The notes under the pieces are model-generated. The model was given only the letters and a program-made list of their open reading frames with translations, ran no database searches and had not been told where the DNA came from. A program made the translations under genes and the position numbers. A DNA stretch of 64,000 nucleotides, taken from positions 5,173,950 to 5,237,949 of the forward strand of contig NW_002060943.1 of NCBI RefSeq assembly GCF_000150275.1, in the 5' to 3' direction. This stretch comes from Trichoplax adhaerens (lineage: Eukaryota > Placozoa > Uniplacotomia > Trichoplacea > Trichoplacidae). This document shows positions 11,575-24,700 of the stretch, piece after piece (position 1 is the first letter of the stretch; every line of letters starts with the position of its first letter).

Positions 11575-11706
11575 GATGCACGTACTATCTACTTTAAATT
11601 ACACCACGCGCCATTCGAATGACGACTTTATTTAAGATGATATTGCTATAAATGCAGTACGATTATAGATTTGTATATGGAATTGATTTTTTAATTGCTC
11701 GAGATA
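11575..11706 (+). repeat. 132-base direct repeat, copy 2
   Basis: Second copy of the unit at 11206-11338, in the same orientation. The pair could be terminal repeats of a short non-coding element or a simple segmental duplication. The ORF between them (11370-11558, minus) has no recognisable feature. Confidence 0.95.
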
Positions 11707-12936
11707 TGAATAAGCAATGACAGGGTAGAATTACAGCTACAGCGATAATCTTACAACTACCGTGAAATACTAAAAATAATGCTAACTTTTTTCGTAATTA
11801 TCAGGTACCATGTTATAAAATGGCCAATAATTACTTTAACAATCTATATATTGTATTATCTAACTTACACATATAATTATCAAATTTCTCAATTGATATA
11901 CACAAAAAATTAATACTCTATAGCTGACAATATAGCAATAGTATGTATGACAAGCACCTCGCGCATGATACATATATCCTATTGCGATCTGGCTTCAATT
12001 CTATATCACCTAGCGAGATCGTTTAGTTCGTAGGAAATACTAGAACTATAGTTATACAGCCACATTACTGCTACACACATACGCATTTAATGGCATTCTT
12101 ATTATAATATAGATTCTACATCTTTGCAAAAAAACCTCCTTATATTAATGCTTGGCGCATCACCAGTCACTTCATAAGCTGATGTAAACTGCAATTGCCG
12201 TAGATATTCGGATGATTCAATAAAAATTTGTCAGTGTAGTTATGATAAGGATTTATGCGAATATACTATAAATCATGAGAGTTTATCTGTGATGAATCAT
12301 GGAAAGCGGGTCCTCATGAAGTACGTGTATAATAGTATACAGAATCTTACAGCAAAATCATCATAATCACATTAACATATTACATTAGCAATATATCGTA
12401 TAAATTAGGATAATATGAAATTGATACAATTAGTCAAGATATTAAATATTATAATACGCGTACATGATTTTTGAAGCTACGCAAATGGTTACTGTATGTA
12501 GTATATCGTGTTTTCTATATTGTAATAAATACTGTATCCAATCAAGAAATTATATGCATAGGGTGTTAGTGAGTCAAGATTACTGGCCAACATTACTAGA
12601 TATACGCACAGTAGGTTATTGTGAGTTATCAGTTTGTAAAGATATTCTAATCGCTTCCTGTAGCATCTCTTCATTTATTATGTCTGCATCTATTAAATTG
12701 CAATAGTATATCTTTAACTCATGAAACGCACAATCTTAAAGCAGATAACGAATTAATACAAATATATTTTCGAGAACGTATACCATACCAGTGGTTTTCG
12801 TTGCATTAGCTAAACTACTAGGATTTTCTAGTTCTATGTCAGAATTTCCTTTCCTATTAATAAAAGGTTGCGAACCGGTCGGTAAATCCTGTTATTGCGC
12901 ATAAGCATATACAAAGAAGAGAAAAAAATCTCTTAA
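11707..12936. other. No supported gene
   Basis: AT-rich stretch downstream of both IPK (+) and ATXN3 (-), so it is a shared 3' region. Two overlapping small ORFs at about 12464-12706 are on opposite strands, and neither looks conserved. I see no RNA gene. Confidence 0.4.
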
Positions 12937-14930
12937 TCAATAAGGAAATAAAATTTTTGAAACTGACCGATCAAAATAAAGTTTCCTTTTTTCACGAATT
13001 TCATCTAAATTAATTGGGACATCGGGATGCTCCTTGCTGCATTCGACTGTAATGACACGGTTGAAATAGACATATTAAATACTTCTACTTTCATTGCCCT
13101 AAATGTTGTAATGGTTACTAAACCTATATGTGCAAAAAAAATCTACTGTAATTAACCCTAGATAACAAAAAACTATAATAATTTATACCCATCTAGGAAT
13201 GATTTCGTTACAAGCAAGACATTAAGGTGTAAACAGAGCACACTTATAAATAAAAATAAGTCCTAACTTCTGAACAAAATTCTTACCATTCTCATTCATT
13301 TTGTCAGCAGCGGCTAAAGCAGCTTGTAGTGATTTCTTTTCTACAAATTGGTGAGATACCTTATTGGAAATATGTCCTGACTGTGTCTGCTCTGATCTGT
13401 AGCTTTTCCGTACAATGGGATTATCGCCTATAACTTGGTCGGCCATACACTTCGGTAACTCACCAACAACAACAAATATTGAGTAACCTATTTATGAAAA
13501 TGCAGGGGCACAAAGATATATTATATGAAGTAGCTGTCATTAGCAAGCAACGTACATTATACACCATGATCGTAAAAGATATCAAATTTCATATTATACT
13601 TGATTATCACCTTCTTGCTCAAGTTGTGCCAGATATATACTAAGATACGTATCAGTAATAAGCTCAGGCTCACTCTTAATAGAATTTAAATTGAACCACT
13701 GCTAACAATTCGATAGAAAGACAAATGAGTTGAATTACTAAATGTAATCAAGCGTAACAGTTCTTTAATTTACTTATGATTATAGGTAGTATCAATGAAA
13801 TCCAAGTTACAGTTAAGGTAGATCAGTTAATTACTGTTAAATTTTTTATCTGTAATTTTATACTGCACCTGTTTGCCAAATTTTCTAATAGTAAACCAAT
13901 GCTGTTGCAAGTTACATATAAAAGCATTTTGAGATCTAAAAGGTAACCAACATAAGTAATCGATTAATACTGTATCATTAAAATGTTATATTATTCGTAT
14001 TCGCTAAAGAATTTTTTAGTTCGGTTATACTACATCATTTGCTACATTCTCACTGAGGGTGTAATTTAGCTTCTCGAGCTTGCGGATTCGAAATACGAGT
14101 TAAATCTAAGTTCCATATTTTCAGTGCAGTTTGTAAAACTTGAATAGAAAAGAAACCGCTATCGTCCATATTTTGAGAAGGTTGCTAGAAATGTAGTTTT
14201 ACGAGGATGAAGCGTTTATAAATCATCAACTGTAATTAATATATCGTATTTACATTGATAAAATGTCCTAGTTCAATTTTGTATATCTAACTACATTCAT
14301 CTACACACATAGCCAAATACATACTGCACATCGATCCAAACTACAGTAATATGAAAATTGATTTTAAAAAAGTTACAGTTTTCTTGTCTCCTAGATAGTG
14401 CAAACAATATTCTACCATATTTTTTCTACGCGAATACCAGGTACATTGAGTAAATCTAAATTACTATACATCGACGACCTTATTGTTATTTCAGAAAAAT
14501 GCTTTTTTGTTTATTCTTGGAATGATAAAATATCAACGCAAGTATTTGTTACTGTATGTCCTTCATGCGATACTGGATATTTGATTTTAATTTGTACAGT
14601 ATCAATAACATAACATATACTATTGCAGTATTGTAGCTCTAGCGTACGATTACATATACAACTACAACATACCTGCAGATATCTTAGGTATTCAGTCGAT
14701 TGAGGGTCTCCTTCCGCCATCCTCGAACGTTCTTCTTCATCTAACTGACGAGCTATATCAGCTAAATCGACAGCAGTAAAGTAGCTTCCTTTGTAATAAC
14801 GTAATAGTTTATGCGGATTAATTTGTAGCCTCATCAAATTGAAAACAGTACTATTATAATTATAGCTATAAGCATCAGTACCTTGTAATAAAGAATTAAG
14901 ACAGTGTTGTGCACACAAGGAACCTTCTTG
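12937..14930 (-). CDS. ATXN3: Ataxin-3 (Josephin deubiquitinase), first exon not resolved
   Basis: Cysteine deubiquitinase of the Josephin (MJD) family, which trims ubiquitin chains with p97/VCP in the cytosol and nucleus. Exons on the minus strand: 14930-14882, 14788-14673, 14184-14054, 13935-13869, 13701-13611, 13487-13287 and 13046-12937. Phases close to 254 residues. Visible: QEGSLCAQHCLNSLLQG with the catalytic Cys and oxyanion Gln; FTAVDLADIARQLDEEER; NMDDSGFFSIQVLQTALKIW; HWFTIRKFG with the catalytic His; WFNLNS with the catalytic Asn; then SEPELITDTYLSIYLAQLEQEG, YSIFVVVGELPKCMADQ, and a last exon with LDEIREKRKLYFDR, which matches the human segment after the second UIM. The short first coding exon (human MESIFHE-like) was not found. 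It is shorter than human (361): the two canonical UIMs and the polyglutamine tract are absent. A degenerate UIM-like SLQAALAAAD remains near the end of the sixth listed exon. Confidence 0.93.
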
Positions 14931-17340
14931 CTGCAAAAACATACACAGGCATAGAGTGTTAAAGGGTTAAGCAATATAATCATGGCAACATCACGTAGCT
15001 TAATTAAAATCATGATGTGTAAAGTCAGTAAATAAAACGCATAGTCAGTATTCAATTACAAAAGAAGTCAGGATGCTAATTATGAAAGATATCTCCAATC
15101 TGGTCTGTACTATCAATTAAGGGTGTACGAGAACTCCGATTGTCTCACTTTGGGTATTTCAAGGCATTTTATATTTCTATTACGGCTTTCTAGAAACGTC
15201 CTCCTACAACGTATGGACGTACCTGTAAACTGATTATACTCTACTTGCTACGGATATCGCAAGAAGGCATGTATTAGGAAAATTTACGAGTAGAGTGCCG
15301 CCAGAATAATGATTGGCCTCGTATACGCAGTACCAATTCAATGATTGTAATGGCTGTGTTAATTAATTAATTATAGCTGTATTCTGTCGCTTAATAATAT
15401 ACATCAATAATTCGCATACAAAATAAGATACCCTGTCATACGAATATGTGTATAGTCAACTTTTACATACGAACAATAAATCTATCGATAACCACACTAT
15501 TTTACAACATTTTGGTCCTTTGCTACCCAGAATGAGCTAATTGCTACTAGGAGCTACTAAATTTAGTAGTCCTTGTTCGTATGCACATAAGATTACACCA
15601 ATGTAAACATATTGGAATATTCAAAGATAATATGGCAGAGATCACATCAAGGTCTAGCCTCGATTATATAGTTATGATCTGTTGTACTACGCTGTCTACT
15701 TGACTGTATGTAATTAGAATCAAATCAAAAGGCTTGAAAGTTTCTATAATTATAATAAACCAATGTCTTTCGCGGGCTATTTGCAATTTGTACTTTATTA
15801 TTAAGTTAAGTTACAATCGCTTACTAGATCGAGCTTAGTCGAGCTGCAAGGAATGTCTGATAGGTGTATGAAGCAATGTTTGTAAACTGTATGGGAGCAA
15901 GACTATAAGCAGAATGCTGTACAGTACAATGAATAAGTATGATGCATACTAAATCGCCTTACAGTTGCGTATAACTGATTATGTCTTGACAAAAATGAAA
16001 ATATTATCTCTTCTCAAAACTCATGTCTCAACAGCGTGTAAATCCATTTCAAATAAGAATGATAGAGTCAATTCATTGAACAGCGGCAATGATGGTACCA
16101 AGATCAATAATTACGATTTATAACAGCACTATAAGGTGTACACACTTATCCATATAGAGTACAGTATAATAGAATATAAAACCTTGTTGATGTCCTATTG
16201 GCTAAGAAATTGTTCAAAGTGTAAATAAGAAGTAGAAAATTATCTTTTATGCATGTTTGTTATCGCTGTTGTTTTGCAAATCATTTTCTCTATTCAAGAT
16301 AGGCTAACTTTACTTTGTAGATAGTAGCTAGCTAGTTTGTTGACTACTGCCATTTGCAAATTTGCTAGTACCAGGCAATTTACCTTTTCATGGAATATAG
16401 TATCCATCGTGTTGCAAATGGAATCAAAGTGGATGGCCCGATATAGAGATCGAAAGTAAAGTTATTTCAATTTTTTACGATGGAATGATCTCAGCTTCTG
16501 ACGTACTCATCAGTTACTGTCTAAAGCTTAGCATCATCATCATTCATCATGACATACGGACATTGGACAGTATGACCGTGCAGTGGCCCACATTAGCATA
16601 AAGGATATCACTACCATAGACAATAAGTAAAGACAGCTAATATCAAAAGCTACTCAAAGAAGTTCCCCGATAGCATAAACTACTATAAATTAAATCTTCT
16701 CCAAATTTGTAGTAGTTGATGCCAATACGAAACAAAATCAGCACCAAGTATGACATGATTTTCTGTCAATGGTATAGTACTGATTTCAGCCGATTCGTAA
16801 GGGGATATCGAGCAGAAGTTCTGCACCGCTAATGGCAACGGCTACGCAACTGCCCTACTACCCTACAGAACCGTTATGGTCAGGTCGACTAGTCGAAAGC
16901 GACTCTCTGGTGACTTGGTGCTTCCACTGGTTACCGGTTACTGTCACTTTTGCAACTTAGAGTTGAGTAAATTTATTCATTATTGTACCGTCAGTGGTTG
17001 TCAGCCAGTGCTCTTACTGACTTGAAGATGAGAGTAGTGATGATTGAAATAAGTGGTAATCAGGCCGCTGCAGATTGGAGATCAATGTTGGGTGATTCGG
17101 TAAAATAAGTTGGGTAAAACGTACTGTCGTCAGTTTCATCTTATGATCAAAGTACTTTATACTGTCCAATCGTGGGCAAATGTTCAATTGGACAAGGTTT
17201 TTTTCTTTCTAAAGAGAATTTCACTTCTTTCGAATAATAATTAATCAAAGAAATGGGTAGAAAAACTTGATGAAAATTAGCTAATACTGTCGTTAATATG
17301 ACTAGTATGAGTCTACAGTACCGACAAGAGTTCAACAACA
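14931..17340. other. Intergenic stretch, presumed ATXN3 5' side; no gene seen
   Basis: This should contain the first ATXN3 exon, but no convincing one was found. A minus-strand GATATCTTTCAT at about 15088-15099 could spell the conserved DIFH, but no donor follows, so I did not call it. The rest is AT-rich without family similarity. Confidence 0.4.
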
Positions 17341-17530
17341 AACATGGCAATCAATGCTCTACAGTATTTGTACTGTAGTCCACAGTATATATCACGCCAA
17401 AGAAAGTACTGTACACTGTACACACCGAGAGTGAACGAAGGTACTATACTGTACTAGTCCGTGCCGGACCGGTATCGTACTGGCATAGACCGTACCGTAC
17501 CGTATGATACCGGTATCCGCCTCTCTTTTA
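17340..17530. repeat. Palindromic TACTGTA / GTACCGTACC cluster
   Basis: Dense short palindromes: CTACAGTATTTGTACTGTAG, AGTACTGTACACTGTACAC, CCGTACCGTACCGTATG and ACCGGTATC. It belongs to the same sequence style as the blocks at about 7 kb, 45 kb and 56 kb. It has no coding content. Confidence 0.65.
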
Positions 17531-18714
17531 CAGCGATGAAAACGAAAGTCAACCTCGAAGAATGGATACGTACAGTAATAGACACGATCCTATGTTTCGA
17601 ACACTACCTTAACTCGGTGTACCAGTACCGTGGCTGACATAATGCGACTACTCACTGTAGAAAAGTCATACCGACCAGTCAGACGGTGGTCAAAACCGAG
17701 GCAAAACTCCTTCATTGAACATTTCACTGTCCATTTCTTAGCCATAAAGTGAATTTTCACTGGTGCAATTTATCCCATGCCTAGGACTACGATAGCAAAA
17801 AATGGAGATTGAAGGTAAAAAAATAGCATTTATCCACTATGATAGGAGTAAGGTATGACTTGAAGGCAAGAGAGACGAGTCCAATAAGTGTTATAGTGTG
17901 CTTTCCTGCTTTGGTAGTAAATTGTTCAGTAGCCTACGATAGCGTACAGTAGACCGCGAAGCTTTCACTGACTGATGACACCAATTTCCATCAACGATGG
18001 CTCAGTGATCCATATCCAAATATATCCCATACTTCGCTATCACTGTATTCAACTCTCTCTACTTATATGGAATGCAATATCAATGGAATTGGCTAGTAGA
18101 ACACGCTTAATGATCAATCATTCAATACAACGAATTCAAAAAATCCACTTTTACACTCGTTGTATACTTTTCTCCACATCCTCTTACCGGACTGTCTGTC
18201 CAACCTTAAATGGAAAAGGGTATTTTCAACGTATCTATAGCCAAGAGGTCATCCATCAACGCATAACTATATCGTATACTCGTATATCTACGCAACGCTA
18301 TTAAATTGTCGACATTCATATTCGATAGAATAATATTAATAATAGCTGCTACAAGAAGTGATCAGTTTGTCCTACAGTATAGGACTGTAAATACACTATA
18401 TCTTCAATTATGCAGTACCTCCTTCAAAAAAAAAAATAATAAATAATAGACACTTGACGTACTGCACATCTCTTGAAAGATGTGTAAAACCATAACACAA
18501 AAGACGACATAAAAAGCCCTTACTCAAGGCATCTATGCTACAGTAGATTTTGCCATTATATCATATCTTGACAAAATAGACTCCCATCCAACTGTAACCT
18601 AGAAAACATACTCTCTCTTCTTTATTGCAATTTTAAACTTGCTTTCAAGGTCAATCTATCTGCGAATGAATTAATTATCCACTAAATTGTTTCTCTTTCT
18701 GATACTCTCTTAAG
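17531..18714. other. Upstream region of MARCHF6; unassigned ORF at 17975-18304
   Basis: A 109-codon plus-strand ORF (17975-18304) is the longest here. Its product is rich in Ile, Ser, Arg and Tyr and resembles no family I know. It may be 5' UTR or chance. The first coding exon of MARCHF6, which must supply the start Met and leave one base, should lie in this interval but was not identified. Confidence 0.35.
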
Positions 18715-21700
18715 AAAATGATCAAATTTGTCGGGTCTGTCGCCTTGAAGGATCGACCGATAAACCGCTATACTTCCCTTGCCATTGTACTGGCAGCATT
18801 AAATATATCCATGAAGCGTGGTAAGTGACATTTTATGGTCTATGTGATAGCCTAGTCGTAGACTTAGCCGAAGTTGTAGCATACTGTAAACATCCTGAAC
18901 AATTGAATGCATATCCCATGCTGAAGGACTTGCTATTTGAACTAACCTTCGTTGATACTATACATTGCAGGCTATCTTACTGTATGCAATTGCTAACTTT
19001 TAATTAGCAAACACACTACTGTATTTGCTATTCGATATTCATTATATTCAACTATTGTTATTATTCTAACAACTGCACTAGTTTACGACTAATAAACGCT
19101 ACTAAGATGTGATTACTACATTAATGGCAATATAATATAACTATTATGATTTACTGACGGGCTTTTCTAAAAAAAATAGCCTAGTCCTCTAAAATAAGAT
19201 GACTTTCAGAGAAATTCAGATGTCCACAAATATAGAATCCTTTGCACATCACCAATTTAGTTATAATCTAATTTTCTATTATGGTATTCTGACTAGTTTA
19301 ACGACAATTACAAGTAATAACTTACGCTACCCCACTCGATATACTACAGTAGTAATAATAAGTTCATAATAAGTATACCTGCTTTTCACTACTGAAGTAG
19401 TTATTGTTAAGAAATACGTATAGACTGATACAATACTTAAATACTGCTCGATGATTCCTATAGGAGTGAAATCTAAAGACCCAGCTATGACCGCATCCTA
19501 TTTCTTATTGTGAAAAATTCGCTTAATAATTAATTAATAGTCTAAATCAACAGATACGTGCTATACGTATACGCACTCTTTCTGTAACCCAGTACATTAT
19601 AAGTTTCCGATGATTTTCGTATTAAAATACAACTTTATTCGAAGGCAATCATTAATAGTAAACTAAATTTCAGTCACTCACACGCAGGATAATAGCCCAT
19701 TTCAGGAATTGATCATAACGTATTGCACTTGCATTTTATTTCTTTATCAATGGATTGGATAATAACTGGATAAAGATAGTATTGAAGCCATATCACGACA
19801 AGACAATATTTGATGTTATGCGTTCACGTTGCAAATACTCTCCAATATCGACTCAGTGAATACCATGATAGACATTGATTAGCTTACATCGATGCATGCA
19901 ACGATAAGGATATGTGTCTATTATTAAATTATCATTGGCTAATAATGTTGAACAATATTGAATAAATCAATGTAAACAATAAAATTATGTTCAACATTTC
20001 CCATTTCATTGCTACAATTTCCGATTTTGAGAATAAATTACGAATATATATTTAACTGAAATAAGTTAATGCTCTTTTTTTACTTTGTTTTTTCTAGTCT
20101 TTTGCAATGGCTAAAACATAGTGGAAAAGAGTAAGTTTAGCACTGTAGTTATGCAAGTATTTGCAAACTTAGAATATTGTCACACATTTAATCAAGCGTT
20201 GGAATATGGTTAGATATGTGAAATTTAAAACTTGATTTTCCACATTTCTTTCATTAGCTTTTGTGAACTATGCCGACATAAATTCGCTTTTAAGCCAGGT
20301 AAACCAAATATAGAGATGTAATAAATCAGTTTAAATTATAGCAAAATCAAGTGATAATGTAACCAAAAAAATAATTATTGATCTTATAATGATAATTATA
20401 ATCCAAGATTTGTGCATTGCTTCTACGTGATACAAGCGTTAAAGTGACTCGTCCTTTATCCTTATACGGTATACGCGTATACTGTAGACTACAGCCTATA
20501 GTTAGCGAAACTTAAAGATACAGTATCAATAATGAAATAAATTTTAGTAAGAATAATGATAATTTGAAAAGTTAGTCAATTCACTTTTAAGTTGATTCAT
20601 TTTCAGTGAGGTGATAGTAAGGTAATATCGCTTTAGCAAGCACAAATTCAATTGTATAGGACTTATTTATTGAAAACGTAGGCATTGGCGTATAGTTACT
20701 AATGCTAGAGTTACTGCAGACTAAATGTAAGATGGTATGGTATTGTTTGACTGCTAACTACATAAGTAAAAACTCTATTCATAGAAATCGAGTACAGAGA
20801 TAGCTTAAGAATTGATCACTATCCTATAAAACTAAGATATATTTTTACAAAATTCATTATTATTTATCCTGGAATTTCCCTTTTTGTCTAAAATCTAACT
20901 TGCTATCAAATCATACGTATTACTTCAGTTTATGCAAAGGAAATGCCCTCACATCTACCTATTAGAGAGGTACTCACTGGATTTATGTCAAATGTAATAG
21001 TGAGCATTAAACGATGGATTCAATATGTCTTGGTTTGCTGTACATGGCTGTGCATTGTTCCAGTTGCCGCATGTGAGTATAGAGCTTTGTGCTTTAAATT
21101 ATTATTTGAATTATATTACTTTCAGTCGTAAACCAAGACCATTTAGGAAGATATCTTCATCATGCACTTCTAGCGTACGACTATAACGTTTAAATTTGAT
21201 ATACTACATTAGAAATAGTAGTAACTCATTATCTTTCATTTTATATTTATTAGCCAGTTGTTGATTAATATTCTATATTAACTATAAATTTATAACTAAA
21301 CAAAATTACATGTAACAAGTTTTTTAAATTACTAAAGTGCATTCTATCACCCATTTTAATCTTTTAGGTAGAATTTATAAGTCTGTATTCCGAGAATCGT
21401 TATCTGGTCTAATAGGTTTACCAATTAATATGTTTTCTTTGTAAGTTTATATATTTGAAGCCGTACTCTTCTAGTATAGGCCGGTATTTGATGTCAATGA
21501 TAGCAGAAACTGGGTTACGTAAATATACTACTGATACGTTACACCGGGATTCTCGAAGAATACAATTAACCTTTGTCCTAACTACTTCCTTTAGAGAGTG
21601 GTCATTAAATTAATTACTGATTATTTTGGGGATCTTTCTTGAATCACTTAGAGATAACTTCGCTACCGACTGTGCGCATGGTCTCTTTATTGTTTGCTTA

Positions 21701-24700
21701 ACCGTTAGCACATTTGTGGGCTTAATCTGGCTTCGAGAACAAATAAATGAATCCCCTCCCCCGTGGCTAGTCGCACTACCGAACGCTAACATTAACAGAC
21801 AGGTTTGCTTATCCCTATTTATTTAATATTAATTAATCGAATTTAAGCAGGTTAATGAAAGCATCTATAAACAATTTTTGCAATAATTTCCTCATGATAA
21901 AAAGGAACCCGTAAATGAGGAGCATAGAAATCATGATGTTAACGTAGACAATGCTGGTGGTGATGTTGGCGAAGCTAACAATACAGAAGATAACCAAATC
22001 CCTGCCCCACCTGTTAATCAACAAGGTAAAAGCTCATTTTACACGATACATTTTCTTATCTGGAAATTAACGTTTGAAATTATAATTCGTGCTAGTAATA
22101 TCCTATTATTGTTAATAAGTATTTAACTCGATGGTAAACGTGATATCAAATGTATAATCATACACTTTGTTAAAAGGAAATAACGTTGGGAATGCTGAAA
22201 GAGCTGATAATGATTCTGAAAACTCTGATCTTGATATGGAATCTTCATCAGATACTGAAGATCAAAGAATTGATCTTCAAAATAATTTCGAAAATCCAGA
22301 TGTTCAAGTAAATAGAGCATTACCAAATGTGGCTGCAGTAGATGATTTATTTGGCGAAGGTAGGCACAGTAGTTGAGCCCTACAGTATGAGCTAATGAAC
22401 GTTTCTAATTTTGATTCTCTATTATTTTTCCATCTCCATCGCAAAGAAAATAATAATCGGAATTGGCTGGAATTAGAACGAGAAGAATTAACCTGGGATA
22501 AGGTACCTTTTTTACCATGTTTGTAACTCAAGCATTTAAATTCTACGTAAATCCGCTTACATTAAAAAGTTTTGAATGTTTATTTTTTTAATAATGAAAC
22601 TAAGTTCAATAATGATAATTCGTTTATAAAAAGCTCCTTATTCCATCGCTAATTAACGCTAACATTTGTTATTGGAACATATTTAACTGTTTTTTACTTT
22701 CTCCATTACATTTAAATATGTCATAGATTCTTGGTCTCGATGGATCGTACACTTTTATCGTAAGGATAAGACTGATTGCAATTGAGTTGGTACTTTGTAC
22801 TTTATATTATGTTAACGTTGATACATTATTACACCAATGAATATAGGAACATGCATTTTGGGTGGTGTCATTAAACTTTCTCTTAATTTTCATTCTTGGT
22901 ATGCCTACCCAATTTAAATTGATAATTATTTATTCTCTATTAATAACTTCATGTACATTCTTAAATAGCCTATATACCGTATAAAATTGGATGCCTTGGT
23001 CTATACTTTCTACCAGTTGAATATTTGGTTAGTCTTCCCTTATGTCTAACTGTCAGATAGCTTTTCTGGTATTATCAATGCAAAGTAACCATCTCAATTC
23101 TTTTCACAATAGTTCGCTGCAACCAGATTTGGCGGATTTTTAACAATAATTCTTGGCTATGTTACAATTGCTACTTTTTTTAGCCTTCTTTATGTATCAT
23201 CATTACCACAGTTGATTATATATTGTTTGGTTTTATAAACGCTATGTTATCATATATCAAAATTTACAGCAACATGATTATAAATATGATTCTACTAGTT
23301 TTGTAAACATACGTAACATTACTCCAAATTAAACTTCCTTAACATCTGATACTATATATGTCCAAAGATATCGATTGGCGATGTTCAACTGCTATCACGG
23401 TAACTGAATAACGGATAACCTTAATGGATAAAAATTTATTATTTTGGAAATTATATCTTGTTTTATAAATATAACGCTAATCTAAATTATTTGCAATGGA
23501 TAGGTGGAAGAGATTCCTTGGTATTACTGTAATAGCTATTAAGGTTTGCGGGAGATAATAGTGTAATTCTTAATGTACAATTACTGTACATAAAATTCGG
23601 GTGAATTATTTATCACTTATGTAATAATAGCATACTATCTACTGTTGGCGTATAGGTTTCACTCTTGCTCATTGTTGAAGTGGGTATCTTTCCGGTTGTT
23701 TGTGGCTGGTGGTTAGATATTTGCTCTTTGGTAAGTAGACATAATCGCATAATGCAAATTATTAAACATAAATAATTTAGTTGCAAAAACACTCCTGACT
23801 AATGTTATAGTTTTAAAATAGACACCTTATTTGCAGCGAGATTTACCAAAATCGTTCTTATTGGTTAAACTAGAGACAAAATTGATTGATATACAGTACT
23901 AATAAATTTTGTTATCCCATTGCAGCCACTGTTTGGATCTACCATGGAAGATCGTCAAAAAAGTTTCCGCTCTTCTCCCGGTAAATCGTCTTCTAATTAC
24001 TAAGATTTAGTATTTATATTATGATTTAAAAATACTGTACCAAATTTAAACTCTGGGAGCTACACCTAATTAAAAATTCTTGATAATCTACCCAACTAGG
24101 AGCAGCAATGTTTCTTCATTGGTTAGTTGGCATGGTCTTTGTATTCTATATGGCCTCTTTTGTTTTATTACTGCGTGAGGTTAGTAAAATCACTTATCGT
24201 AACGATTACGCTTTGATGGCTTTCATAAATTTAGATTGTTCTTAATTTATTTATACAGGTTCTTCGTCCGGGAGTTTTATGGTTTTTACGTAATATAAAT
24301 GATCCAGATTTTAATCCCATAACTGAGGTTAGAGATGACGTTCATAAAAATTAGTTGTATACAATTTACTTGCTTTTTAATTGATAAAATGTATAGATAG
24401 ATTACAGAATAGGTAACTTACACTTATATTTACAACGCAGATGATACAGCTAACGATTTGGCGTCATATAAGAAGATTCCTAGCATCAGTGGTATAATTT
24501 TTATGCCCTTGTTATTACTGTGTATCAAAAAATAAGCTTATATTCGTCTATCACTGTTAGACTATCTTTGGTACAAGCGTTTTGGTTATTGTTTGGATCC
24601 CTGTGAGAATTTCTGTTCGAATTTTTCCAGGATTATTACCGTATAATGTGTTATTATTCAGGTAATACAAAGTCTATAGTGCAAGCAATTGTCGTATACT

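Noticed and set aside
14511-14672. Extension of the Josephin ORF beyond LRYLQ
   Set aside because: A GTATGT donor follows LQ and the homologous continuation (QPSQNMDDSGFF) is in the next exon at 14184-14054. The extra residues are intron translation.
15085-15105. Possible first ataxin-3 exon with a DIFH-like reading on the minus strand
   Set aside because: No ATG upstream in frame and no GT donor after it, so it was not called.
17975-18304. 109-codon ORF as a separate gene
   Set aside because: No domain, no recognisable family, no clear promoter or terminator. Left as unassigned because it could be leader sequence.
21851-21904. In-frame TAA (21884-21886) if the MARCHF6 exon began at the AG before GTTAATGAAAG, suggesting a nonsense mutation
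   Set aside because: A downstream AG at 21903-21904 begins an exon in phase 0 without the stop, so no mutation needs to be assumed.
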